Of a DNA stretch of 64,000 bases, positions 35,674 to 43,491 are shown piece by piece (position 1 is the first letter of the stretch; each line of letters opens with the position of its first letter). Source of the DNA: Geobacteraceae bacterium (lineage in GTDB: Bacteria > Desulfobacterota > Desulfuromonadia > Geobacterales > Pseudopelobacteraceae). The notes under the pieces are model-generated. The model worked only from the letters and a program-made list of their open reading frames with translations. It did not search any database and was not told the origin of the DNA. Position numbers and translations under genes: made by a program. Where the stretch lies: positions 124,001 through 188,000 of the forward strand of contig JADKKR010000008.1 in NCBI GenBank assembly GCA_016720395.1, written 5' to 3'.

Positions 35674-36254
35674 AGGGCCTCCCCTTTTTTTCGCATCTCT
35701 TCGATGCGGGTAAAGATCTTCTCGATTTCGGACATGTTCTTGTTTTTACTGTGGAACACCTTGAGCTTGCCCTTGGCAAACAGCTTGGGTCCCAGCATCA
35801 GATCCTTCAGAAACTGACCCGATTTAACGTTGAAGACGGCGGCCAGGCGCATCTCATATTGACGGCCGTAGGTGCGGATGTTCTGCAGAAAGAGTTTGTT
35901 GGCCAATTGGACGTAACTCTCCTTCGAGGCTCCTTCAGCATCCCAGGAGAGCTTGCGCAGGGCGTCCATGATGGAGGCCAGATGAACCTTGTTGGGGCAG
36001 CGGGTGGAGCAGGTCTCGCAGGAGGCGCAGTACCAGATGGAGCGGCCGGCAAGTACGCGCTGCCATTGTCCGAGCTGCAGCAGACGCACGACACGGTTGG
36101 GGGGGTGTTCCATGAAGGTGCCCATCGGGCAGCCGGCCGAGCACTTACCGCACTGGAAGCAGCGGCGGACAGAGGTTCCGGAGAGGGCTTCGACCTTGCG
36201 TACAAAGTCAACGTCCATCGTCTCCTGGGAAATGATCATTTTTTTCTTTTTCAC
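35670..36254 (-). CDS. hdrC: HdrC-like 4Fe-4S dicluster subunit
   Basis: 194 aa. Two CX2CX2CX3C motifs (CFQCGKCSAGCP, about residue 32; CASCETCSTRCP, about 76) pass electrons from HdrA to HdrB. It is soluble, with no membrane helices, so the complex is cytoplasmic and not the membrane HdrDE type. The start is GTG with AAAGGGACAGG upstream. First gene of the hdrCBA-flx operon. Confidence 0.92.
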   Translation of the reverse strand: MKKKKMIISQETMDVDFVRKVEALSGTSVRRCFQCGKCSAGCPMGTFMEHPPNRVVRLLQLGQWQRVLAGRSIWYCASCETCSTRCPNKVHLASIMDALRKLSWDAEGASKESYVQLANKLFLQNIRTYGRQYEMRLAAVFNVKSGQFLKDLMLGPKLFAKGKLKVFHSKNKNMSEIEKIFTRIEEMRKKGEAL

Positions 36255-36661
36255 GATAGTATTCCTGTCCCTTTAGCGCAGAGCGGATATCCCATGATAA
36301 AAAGCAAAAGCCGCGCCACATTGGTAACCATTTGAATTAAAGGTGATCTGAGAGTAGGTGCCCTGAGATAGAGCGTTGCTTTCATTGACATCCATGGGGA
36401 AAAAATACCCGATAATAATCCGATGTGTAGAGATTCTCTGCAGCAGGATCTCAAGTCGGCCACAATCTGTCTCCACTGGTGTGCCATTTAGTTAAACTAA
36501 AAATCTACCCTTTAGGAGCCACGCGGTGGAGAATGAGGCGCCAATCACTGGAATTGGCACTATAATTTGCCAGAATCCCTAATTTTTATTGTCTACATAA
36601 ACGATATGAAAAATGCAAGAAGAAAGATAACTTTATATAAATATATTTAGGTTAAATAAAA
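36255..36661. other. Promoter region upstream of hdrC with two palindromes
   Basis: No gene. It holds the expected promoter of the hdr-flx operon (minus strand), though no clear -35/-10 pair can be named. Two candidate operators: TTTAGTT-A-AACTAAA at 36487-36501 and GCCAAT-cactgga-ATTGGC at 36540-36558. The last 100 bases are very AT-rich. Confidence 0.5.
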
Positions 36662-36937
36662 TTACTCTTCATCCGGGCAGGTGAGTCGCTCCAATTCCGT
36701 TAGGTAGTGTATGGCTTCCAGCGCGCTTGATCCGCACATTTCACTGCTCGGGAGCAGTCTGCTGCAGACGGCCGGCCGTAAGCTGCTGCCGAATATTCGG
36801 CAGCGGTTGTCCTCCGTCAATTGTACACAGCGAACTCCTGCCGGTTTGCCGCCTTCCATACCGGGTATCGGCGACGAGATGGACGGTGCGATGCAGCAGG
36901 CCGCGCAGTTGACTCGGCATTCAATAGGAAGATTCAT
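36662..36937 (-). CDS. YkgJ family Cys-cluster protein
   Basis: Small protein with the YkgJ pattern: CRVNCAACC near the N-terminus, then RCVQL, NRCRIF and RPAVC. These Cys are thought to hold a metal or Fe-S cluster; the role is unknown. The start at 36937 (MNLPIEC) is nearest to the family; an ATG 13 codons earlier is possible, and no strong ribosome binding site decides it. About 91 aa. Confidence 0.78.
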   Translation of the reverse strand: MNLPIECRVNCAACCIAPSISSPIPGMEGGKPAGVRCVQLTEDNRCRIFGSSLRPAVCSRLLPSSEMCGSSALEAIHYLTELERLTCPDEE

Positions 36938-37118
36938 GTTCCGGTCGATTCCGGCATCCCTGCGGGACGCATCCATAGCGGTGAACTTTCAGGGCAATCA
37001 TATCCACTACGGTTCACAGGTCAACAACATTCGCAGACATGACTTTCCTCCCGCAGGAAACAATGCTACATATAGAAGTACGTATAGTGAAATTCATATT
37101 CCACAAAGGGGGGAATTC

Positions 37119-37910
37119 ATGCAACGAGTCGTGACCGCCATCTTGAGCCTGGCGCTGACCGTATCACCGTCATTTTCCTCCGAAGTTCAGTCTGAGCTCG
37201 AATCTCTGAGGAAGCAGGTTTCAGAGCAGTTCTCCGGAAGAAAGCCGAGCCTCTGGGGTGAGAATGTCCCCGGTGTGCGGACCCGCCTGGCTGTCGACGA
37301 GAAGGTTATCGCCCTGACGCTGGACGCCTGCGGCAGTGCCACGGGCAAAGGTGTCGATACCCGGCTGATGGATTTTCTGGCACGCGAACAAATCCCTGCC
37401 ACGCTGTTCATCAATGCCCGCTGGATCGACGCCAACCCGGAATTATTCCGGCGACTGGCCGCCAACCCGCTGTTTGAGATTGCCAACCACGGCCTGCGGC
37501 ACAAACCGGCCTCGGTCAGCGGGCGATCGATCTACGGTATCGAAGGTACGAGGGATGCGGCTGAGCTGGTAGAGGAGATCGAACTCAATGCACGGAAGAT
37601 AGAAGCGATTAACGGGAAAAGGCCCCGGTTGTACCGTTCCGGCACCGCCTATTATGATGAACTGGCCGTGGAGATTTCGCACCTGCTGGGACACGAAGTT
37701 GCCGGTTACAGTGTTCTGGGGGATGCCGGGGCAACCTACAGCGCTGCCCAGGTCAAGGCGGCCCTGCTCGGCTCAAAGTCCGGCGATGTAATCCTGTGCC
37801 ACATGAACCACCCCGAGAGCGGCACCGGAGCCGGGGTCATCGCCGCTGTCCCGGAGCTGATGCGCCGCGGCTTCAGATTTGTCCGCATGTCGGATTATCC
37901 TCTCAGGTAA
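37119..37910 (+). CDS. Exported polysaccharide deacetylase (NodB domain)
   Basis: A signal peptide (residues 1-22) followed by a NodB-type catalytic domain. The TLDACGSATGKGVD segment matches the first motif (TFDD), with LDAC in place of FDDG; NHGLRHKP is the metal-binding HXXXH-type motif, and RLYRSGTAYYD and ILCHMNHPESG match the later motifs. The variant first motif resembles secreted deacetylase-like proteins of delta-proteobacteria. AAAGGGGGG precedes ATG 37119. A long upstream frame overlaps the antisense of the YkgJ gene and is rejected. Confidence 0.85.
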   Translation: MQRVVTAILSLALTVSPSFSSEVQSELESLRKQVSEQFSGRKPSLWGENVPGVRTRLAVDEKVIALTLDACGSATGKGVDTRLMDFLAREQIPATLFINARWIDANPELFRRLAANPLFEIANHGLRHKPASVSGRSIYGIEGTRDAAELVEEIELNARKIEAINGKRPRLYRSGTAYYDELAVEISHLLGHEVAGYSVLGDAGATYSAAQVKAALLGSKSGDVILCHMNHPESGTGAGVIAAVPELMRRGFRFVRMSDYPLR

Positions 37911-37926
37911 AGGAACAGGCCGCGGA

Positions 37927-38622
37927 ATGCTTCATATCGTTCAGAATGATCCGGACGTCCCTCCCGGAACGTTTGCAGAAGATCTGGATTCCGCTGGAAT
38001 CCTGCATTTCGTCCACCATCCCTACGCTGGAGACCCGCTGCCCGGATTGCAGGATGTTTCGGCTCTGATTGTCATGGGCGGCTCCATGGGTGCCAATGAC
38101 GATCTGCAGCACCCGTTCCTGTATGATCTTAAGTTTTTCATCAGGCACGTCGTATCAGCCGGAATCCCATATCTGGGAATCTGTCTGGGAGGGCAGCTGC
38201 TGGCAGCCGCCCTGGGTGCACGGGTCGTGCCCGACCGCTGGGAGGAGTTGGGAAACCTGCCGGTGATCTTGACGACAGAAGGCCAAGGAGACCGGCTTTT
38301 CAACGGATTGCCGACTGAGTTCGACACCTTCCAGTGGCATCATGACAGCTTCGATATCCCTGAGGGGGGTGTTGTGCTGGCGTCTTCGGCAGAATGTCCT
38401 CACCAGGCCTTCCGGGTCGGCCACACCGCCTGGGGCACACAGTTTCATCCCGAGGTGACAGAACAGATTATCCGCGACTGGTGTGCGTGGGATCCCGTGA
38501 ACGTTCCCCCGGTCAGCGAGCTGCTGACCGGTTTCCATGCGATAGAACAGCCGTATCGAATATTTTCGCGACAGATGCTGAATAATTTCCTGCGGACTGC
38601 CGGACTGTTGGCGCCGTCCTGA
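37927..38622 (+). CDS. Class I glutamine amidotransferase (GMP synthase-like)
   Basis: 231 aa, single GATase domain with the nucleophile Cys in GICLGGQLLA and the His-Glu in GTQFHPEV. Stand-alone proteins of this type act on unknown acceptors or hydrolyse gamma-glutamyl compounds. The ATG at 37927 (MLHIVQNDP) is typical; AAAGGAAC is upstream. It follows the deacetylase by 16 bases and is probably in its operon. Confidence 0.87.
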   Translation: MLHIVQNDPDVPPGTFAEDLDSAGILHFVHHPYAGDPLPGLQDVSALIVMGGSMGANDDLQHPFLYDLKFFIRHVVSAGIPYLGICLGGQLLAAALGARVVPDRWEELGNLPVILTTEGQGDRLFNGLPTEFDTFQWHHDSFDIPEGGVVLASSAECPHQAFRVGHTAWGTQFHPEVTEQIIRDWCAWDPVNVPPVSELLTGFHAIEQPYRIFSRQMLNNFLRTAGLLAPS

Positions 38623-38700
38623 GGGCAGCGGCCGGGATGGCGTGCGGGGCGGTTTAATGAAGGACCACCACATACATACATACATTAGGGAGAACAGCAT

Positions 38701-38913
38701 ATGACATTTGCCATCACCACTGACTACATCAAGCTGGACAGCTTTCTCAAGGGAGTCAATATCGTCGGGTCAGGCGGAGAAGCCAAGATCATCATTGCTG
38801 AAGGCCGGGTCATGGTGAATGGTGAGACTGAGCTGCGCCGGGGCCGCAAGTTGTACCCCGGCGACCGGGTAGCGCTGGGGAGCCATGCTTTTACCGTGGA
38901 ACGTGAGGCATAA
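38701..38913 (+). CDS. Small S4-like RNA-binding protein (YaaA/YbcJ type)
   Basis: 70 aa consisting of one S4 domain (LDSFLKGVNIVGSGGEAKIIIAEG, then VMVNGETELRRGRKLYPGD). Homologues are short RNA-binding proteins linked to ribosome assembly. AGGGAG lies 11 bases before the ATG, after a CATA tandem repeat (38670-38685). Confidence 0.88.
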   Translation: MTFAITTDYIKLDSFLKGVNIVGSGGEAKIIIAEGRVMVNGETELRRGRKLYPGDRVALGSHAFTVEREA

Positions 38914-39047
38914 ACCGGCTTGCGTCACCCTCAAATGATTTGACTTTTCAGGCCGTCTGACACTACAATTCCCGTTCAATTTATCCCGAATAAATACAAT
39001 TACACGCAGAGGCCGCCGCATAAAGGCGCCATGCCACAGGAGATGAT

Positions 39048-40070
39048 ATGAACACTCGCTTTCTGGATGCCTGCTGGGGAAAACCGGTCGACCGCACACC
39101 CGTCTGGCTGATGCGCCAGGCAGGCCGATACCTGCCTGAATACATGGCCGTCCGTTCCAAATGCACCTTCCTTGAGCTGTGCAAGACCCCTGAGCTGGCC
39201 GCAGAGGTGACCATCCAGCCGGTTGACATCCTGGGCGTGGATGCTGCCATCCTCTTCTCCGACATCCTGACCCCGGTTGAGCCGATGGGCATGAAGCTGG
39301 ATTTCGTTCCCGGTCCGGTATTTGAAAACCCGATCCGGAGCATGGCCGATGTGGATAAACTGCGTATTCCGCAGATGGAACAGGATGTCCCCTATGTCCT
39401 GGAGACCCTGAAGATCCTGCGCCGTGAACTGGCCAGCAAGGTCCCACTGATCGGTTTCGGCGGCGCACCCTTCACTCTGGCCTGTTACATGGTCGAGGGC
39501 AAGGGTTCCAAGGATTTTGCCCAGATCAAGCGCATGATGTACACCGCTCCCGAAGTCTACGGGGCACTGATGGACAAGATCACCACCATGAGCATGGAGT
39601 ACCTCAACGCCCAGATTAAGGCCGGTGCGCAGTGCATCCAGATCTTTGACACCTGGGGCGGTATCCTCTCCCCTGCAGACTATGAGCGCTACATACTGCC
39701 CTATACCACAACGCTGATCAACGGCCTGAACCGGGTAGAGACCCCGGTGATTCACTTTGTCAAGGGGGCCGCCACCATGCTGCCGATCGTGCAGAAGGCC
39801 GGCGGCGATGTGATGGGCCTGGACTGGCACGTCAACCTGGGGACTGCCCGTGACATCCTCGGCTCAGCTATGGGTGTTCAGGGCAACCTGGATCCGACCG
39901 TGCTGTATGCCACCAGGGAGATTATCGAGCGCGAGGTAAAGCGGGTGCTGGACGAAAACGCCGATCGTCCCGGACACATTTTCAACCTGGGTCACGGCAT
40001 CCTGCCAACGGTCCCGCCGGAAAATGCGAAATTCATGGTGGAGTGCGTACACAGGCTGTCACAGAAGTAA
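39048..40070 (+). CDS. hemE: Uroporphyrinogen decarboxylase
   Basis: Removes four carboxyl groups from uroporphyrinogen III to make coproporphyrinogen III, for heme. The N-terminal signature PVWLMRQAGRYLPEY and the second signature GFGGAPFTLACYMVEG are intact; 340 aa. AGGAG is upstream of the ATG. A terminator follows. Confidence 0.97.
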   Translation: MNTRFLDACWGKPVDRTPVWLMRQAGRYLPEYMAVRSKCTFLELCKTPELAAEVTIQPVDILGVDAAILFSDILTPVEPMGMKLDFVPGPVFENPIRSMADVDKLRIPQMEQDVPYVLETLKILRRELASKVPLIGFGGAPFTLACYMVEGKGSKDFAQIKRMMYTAPEVYGALMDKITTMSMEYLNAQIKAGAQCIQIFDTWGGILSPADYERYILPYTTTLINGLNRVETPVIHFVKGAATMLPIVQKAGGDVMGLDWHVNLGTARDILGSAMGVQGNLDPTVLYATREIIEREVKRVLDENADRPGHIFNLGHGILPTVPPENAKFMVECVHRLSQK

Positions 40071-40081
40071 TATGTGTAAGC

Positions 40082-40129
40082 AAAAACAGCCGTATCCCCT
40101 TTTATAAATAGGAGTATGGCTGTTTTTGC
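40082..40129 (+). terminator. Terminator after hemE
   Basis: AAAAACAGCCGTATCC and GGAGTATGGCTGTTTTTG form a long stem (about 14 bp with a mismatch) around an AT-rich loop; the T-run is part of the stem. It ends just before the VOC gene, on the same strand. Confidence 0.85.
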
Positions 40130-40141
40130 ATAGGGGCTGTC

Positions 40142-40495
40142 ATGTCCATAACAATGAAAAATGTCGTCATATTCGTTACCGATCTTGCCAGGGCCAAGGC
40201 GTTCTATGTCGACCAGCTGGGACTTCCGCTGGCAGGCCAGAGCGAAATGCTGATGGAGTTCTTCCCCGGAGCCACGACTACCCTGGGTGTTGCGCTGGCA
40301 TTGCAGGACGAAGCCCGCATGCTTGTCGGAAGGCATACCGGCATCACCCTCAGGGTTGATAAGATCGAGGAGCTGTGTGAAGCCCTGCATACCGCCGGCG
40401 CCCGTTTTGTCGAACCCCTGGAATCCAGCCCTTGGGGTAAGATGGCCGTAGTTGCCGATCACGACGGAAATCAGCTGGCCCTGGTGAACCGCTGA
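40142..40495 (+). CDS. VOC family (glyoxalase/bleomycin-resistance fold) protein
   Basis: 117 aa with paired beta-alpha-beta-beta-beta modules (VVIFVTDLARAKAFYVDQLGLPL; VVADHDGNQLALV). Metal-ligand positions are partly kept. Members include dioxygenases, isomerases and resistance proteins; none can be chosen. It is one base from the cupin gene, so the two are translationally linked. Confidence 0.85.
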   Translation: MSITMKNVVIFVTDLARAKAFYVDQLGLPLAGQSEMLMEFFPGATTTLGVALALQDEARMLVGRHTGITLRVDKIEELCEALHTAGARFVEPLESSPWGKMAVVADHDGNQLALVNR

Positions 40496-40496
40496 G

Positions 40497-40967
40497 ATGA
40501 AGATCGTCACACCTGAACAGCTTCACCAGCTGACAGAGTCGGCCTGCGCCTCGCCGCGCCTGCGCAAAAACCTCAATCTGCACACCTCTGACCTCTCCCG
40601 TTGTCATCGACTGCTGAATGCTGTTGAACCTGCCTCCTACATTCGGCCCCACCGCCACCTTGATTGCGAGAAAGATGAGGCCTTTGTCCTGATCAGTGGC
40701 CGCTTGGGCGTTATTCAGTTTTCCGATGCGGGTGACGTGACGGAGACCGTGATACTGTCCCGCCAGAGCGGTATCCTGATAGCCGATGTGCCCAGCGGGG
40801 TCTTCCACACGGCAGTCAGCCTTGAACACGGCACGGTCTTTTTTGAATCCAAGTCAGGCCCGTATCTGCCCCTGGAAGGGCCCGAAGTCCCCGCCTGGGC
40901 GCCATCCGAAGGAGATGCCGGTGCAGTGGCGTACCTGGAGCAGCTTCGTCTGCAGCTTGGTCCCTGA
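40497..40967 (+). CDS. WbuC family cupin-fold metalloprotein
   Basis: 156 aa. A cupin barrel with the metal-binding set RPHRHLDCEKDEAFVLISG and VFHTAVSL. WbuC proteins are found in O-antigen and sugar clusters, but their reaction is unknown. It starts right after the VOC stop (TGAGATGA region). The C-terminal part carries EGPEVPAWAP, usual for the family. Confidence 0.87.
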   Translation: MKIVTPEQLHQLTESACASPRLRKNLNLHTSDLSRCHRLLNAVEPASYIRPHRHLDCEKDEAFVLISGRLGVIQFSDAGDVTETVILSRQSGILIADVPSGVFHTAVSLEHGTVFFESKSGPYLPLEGPEVPAWAPSEGDAGAVAYLEQLRLQLGP

Positions 40968-40979
40968 GCCAGGTCCTGC

Positions 40980-41588
40980 ATGAGATACCTGAAACTCTTC
41001 CTGTTCATCCTGCTGCTGGCGGTTTCTGCGCCATGTAGCGCGTCTGCCGCCGCTCCCCGGATGCGTCCCTACACCGGTATCGGAATCCTTCTGCACCCTG
41101 TCGAACGTGACAGCCTGAACGATCCTGTCCCGCTCTATGAAGAGCCGGGACTTTCCCGCCTTGGTACACTGAATCCGGACAGGGTACCGAAATATGACTG
41201 GATATTCGGGACACAGCCTGCTGCCCCGTTGATCGTGACGGCACGCAAAGGTCCCTGGCTACGGGTGGCCTACGACGATGCCGGTCGTGAGGCCTGGCTG
41301 AGTCCGGTACGCCCCGGTGCATTCACATCCTGGGATTTCTTCTTGAAAGACCATGTAAGCAGGCTGCTCCCCGGATTACAGAAAAAATACTACCAGATCT
41401 ATCAACACCCGGACAGGACAATTCTGGCCACGCTGACAGCCAGTCAGTACCTCAAGGTTCTGCGACTGGAGAACGATTGGGCTATGGTGCTGACCGACCG
41501 GAATTCACTGGGCTGGCTGCGCTGGCGCGATGAAGACGGCAGGCTGCTGATCGGCATCAGTTCTACGCCGCAGGTGATGCAGCCATGA
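40980..41588 (+). CDS. Exported protein with SH3-like domains
   Basis: 202 aa with a signal peptide (1-24, ending SASA) and two bacterial SH3-like stretches (PVPLYEEPGLSRLGTL...PWLRVAYDDAGREAWLSP and ATLTASQYLKVLRLENDWAMVLT). It probably binds a cell-wall or periplasmic partner. The function is unknown. The stop overlaps the tcdA start by four bases. Confidence 0.8.
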   Translation: MRYLKLFLFILLLAVSAPCSASAAAPRMRPYTGIGILLHPVERDSLNDPVPLYEEPGLSRLGTLNPDRVPKYDWIFGTQPAAPLIVTARKGPWLRVAYDDAGREAWLSPVRPGAFTSWDFFLKDHVSRLLPGLQKKYYQIYQHPDRTILATLTASQYLKVLRLENDWAMVLTDRNSLGWLRWRDEDGRLLIGISSTPQVMQP

Positions 41589-42388
41589 GCCTGCATCGCT
41601 TTTCACGCACCGAACTGCTGATCGGTCGGGAAGGCCTGGACCGTTTGCGCAACAGCCGTGTCATGATCTGCGGCATCGGCGGGGTCGGCAGTTATGCCGC
41701 CGAGGCGCTGGGAAGAGCCGGGGTGGGGCAGATCACCCTGGTGGATTTTGACGATATCTGCCTGACCAATATCAACCGCCAGATCCATGCCCTCACCAGC
41801 ACCGTCGGCCAGCCCAAAGTCGCGGCCATGGCAGCCCGCCTGCACGACATAAACCCGCAGGCAGAGATCATACCGGTCAAGGCCTTCTTTTCGCGGGAGA
41901 CCGCTGAAGAGCTGTTAGCAGCCCGCCCCGACTATGTGCTGGACGCCATTGACCACTTCACCGCCAAGGCGGCCTTGATCAAGATCTGCCGGGAGCATGG
42001 CATACCGGTCGTGTCCAGCATGGGGGCGGCTAACAAGCTCGATCCGACGAAGATTCATGTCGCAGATATCGCTGAAACCAGAAATTGCCGTATGGCCCGC
42101 AGTATGCGGAAAATCCTCCGCAAAGCCGGTATTGAGAGCGGCGTGCAGGTTGTCTATTCCACAGAGGAGCACCGCGAGCTGGACCCGTCAACTTCCAGCG
42201 CCTGCGGTGTGGATTGCATCTGCCCCAATCGCGGAGATCAGCTCTTCAGTTGCGAAGACCGCCGGGTAATCCTGGGCAGCATCTCCTATCTTCCCTCGAT
42301 CTTCGGTCTGACCATGGCCGGTGTGGTGGTCAACCGGCTGCTCCTCGCCGATACGGGCCCAAGGCCGGTTCCGGAACAATTTTGTTGA
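41585..42388 (+). CDS. tcdA: tRNA threonylcarbamoyladenosine dehydratase
   Basis: E1-like enzyme that cyclises t6A37 in tRNA with ATP. ThiF/MoeB-type fold with the nucleotide loop GIGGVGSYAAEALGRAG, NINRQIHA, and the late Cys in SACGVDCICPN. 267 aa, matching CsdL/TcdA. The ATG overlaps the previous stop. Confidence 0.93.
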   Translation: MSLHRFSRTELLIGREGLDRLRNSRVMICGIGGVGSYAAEALGRAGVGQITLVDFDDICLTNINRQIHALTSTVGQPKVAAMAARLHDINPQAEIIPVKAFFSRETAEELLAARPDYVLDAIDHFTAKAALIKICREHGIPVVSSMGAANKLDPTKIHVADIAETRNCRMARSMRKILRKAGIESGVQVVYSTEEHRELDPSTSSACGVDCICPNRGDQLFSCEDRRVILGSISYLPSIFGLTMAGVVVNRLLLADTGPRPVPEQFC

Positions 42389-42407
42389 ACATTTTGATTT
42401 TACAGGT

Positions 42408-42419
42408 ATACTGTATACA
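42408..42419 (+). promoter_or_regulatory. Copy of the GntR operator motif upstream of ferritin-like gene
   Basis: ATACTGTATACA is identical to 20518-20529 in the GntR gene's promoter and is preceded by another GTATAC (42406-42411). It lies 28 bases before the ferritin-like start, in a promoter position. The identity is seen directly; the regulator link is inference. Confidence 0.5.
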
Positions 42420-42446
42420 CATTTTTTATCCGACAGGAGGGGTTTT

Positions 42447-42944
42447 ATGGGGAGAGAATATACGGTTCAGGAAGCCTTAGCGCTTGCCATCAGGGCTGAA
42501 AAGGACAGCATGGATTTTTACCGCAAGGCCGCCTCGGTAGCAAAAAACGAACGCGCCAAAAAGGTGCTGGACCTGCTGGCCAATGAGGAAGTCGGCCATC
42601 TCAAGTCTTTTTTCGATCATTACAAGGGAACTGAATTCGGCGACCTCATGTCCTACATCGATTCTCCTGCGGACGAAAAAAACCCGACCTACGTCAAGCT
42701 GATGAAGGCCATCAGCGAAGATATCGCCGAGCAGAAGGCCCTGGAACTGGCGCTGGTCGAAGAGAAAGACTGTATCGGCCAGTATACCCAACTGGCCAAA
42801 GGGGTTGTTGACCCGGCAGTCCGCGCCATTTTCGAGCGCGTCGTCAGGGAAACGCAGGGACACTATGACCTGATCGAATCGGAATATGCCCATATCATGG
42901 GCATGGTCCACGAAACCGACCAGGACACCTTCGTCAGGGAATAG
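42447..42944 (+). CDS. Ferritin-like/rubrerythrin-type diiron protein
   Basis: 165 aa four-helix bundle with carboxylate-His diiron ligands: EKDSMDFYRK, NEEVGHLK, a later EEKDCIGQY and ETQGHYDLIE. It has no rubredoxin domain. Such proteins reduce peroxide or store iron in anaerobes. AGGAGGGG precedes ATG 42447; an in-frame upstream extension runs through tcdA and the promoter and is rejected. Confidence 0.88.
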   Translation: MGREYTVQEALALAIRAEKDSMDFYRKAASVAKNERAKKVLDLLANEEVGHLKSFFDHYKGTEFGDLMSYIDSPADEKNPTYVKLMKAISEDIAEQKALELALVEEKDCIGQYTQLAKGVVDPAVRAIFERVVRETQGHYDLIESEYAHIMGMVHETDQDTFVRE

Positions 42945-42974
42945 TTCGCGGCAGCACAGCCGTTTCACGCGCTG

Positions 42975-43010
42975 AAAAAGGCCTGCCGGTATTCTGTGGC
43001 AGGCTTTTTA
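42975..43010 (+). terminator. Terminator after the ferritin-like gene
   Basis: AAAAAGGCCTGCC...GGCAGGCTTTTT: about 8-bp GC stem with a 10-base loop and a T-run. Confidence 0.88.
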
Positions 43011-43103
43011 TTGTTTCCGGTCTTCGAAACACGACGTAATCTGTTTTCGGATGGTTTCAGCACGTGAGTACAGAACATATGAAACGCACGGAAAGGAGTG
43101 ACC

Positions 43104-43421
43104 ATGACTACGAGAAATACGGTAGTACTTGCCGGCATGATGCTGTGTGCAACCACTGCCATGGCGTCAGTTGAGCCCCAGGGGGTTACCAATATGGGAA
43201 ACGTCCGGGGTGGTGATGTGAAGGCGGCCCATGGCGTTATTGAAACGAAATGTACGAAATGTCACAGTGAAAAGGTTATTGATGCTGCCATCTTCGCCAA
43301 TAAAGACATGCAGAAGATCCAGCAGGAGATGGAGAAGAGGGGCGCCATTCTGAATGCCAACGAGCGCGAGGTGCTGGGAATTTACTGGAAACAGCAGAAC
43401 CCGCTCAAGAAGAGCAAATAA
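43104..43421 (+). CDS. Periplasmic monoheme c-type cytochrome
   Basis: 105 aa with a signal peptide (1-21, ending AMAS) and one CTKCH heme motif near residue 49. The C-terminal part is helical (MQKIQQEMEKRG; EREVLGIYWKQQNP), as in small cytochrome c553/551-like proteins. A redox partner is not indicated by the neighbours. ATG 43104 with AAAGGAG is preferred over the GTG two codons earlier. A bidirectional terminator separates it from the converging GGDEF/EAL gene. Confidence 0.87.
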   Translation: MTTRNTVVLAGMMLCATTAMASVEPQGVTNMGNVRGGDVKAAHGVIETKCTKCHSEKVIDAAIFANKDMQKIQQEMEKRGAILNANEREVLGIYWKQQNPLKKSK

Positions 43422-43451
43422 ATCACGTTCAGGCTGTCATGATGCTCACAG

Positions 43452-43480
43452 AAAAGGCCGGCAATTTGCCGGCCTTTTCT
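43452..43480. terminator. Bidirectional terminator between cytochrome and GGDEF/EAL genes
   Basis: AAAAGGCCGGCAA-TT-TGCCGGCCTTTT forms a stem of about 11 bp with A/T flanks on both sides, between two converging genes. Confidence 0.9.
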
Positions 43481-43491
43481 GTGTAACGGTA

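Noticed and set aside
36548..36563. Sigma-54-like TGGCAC...TTTGC box
   Set aside because: GG-to-GC spacing is 11, not 10, on either strand, and the box is part of a palindrome.
36711..37118. Long N-terminal extension of the polysaccharide deacetylase
   Set aside because: It is antisense to the YkgJ gene; ATG 37119 starts a signal peptide with a strong ribosome binding site.
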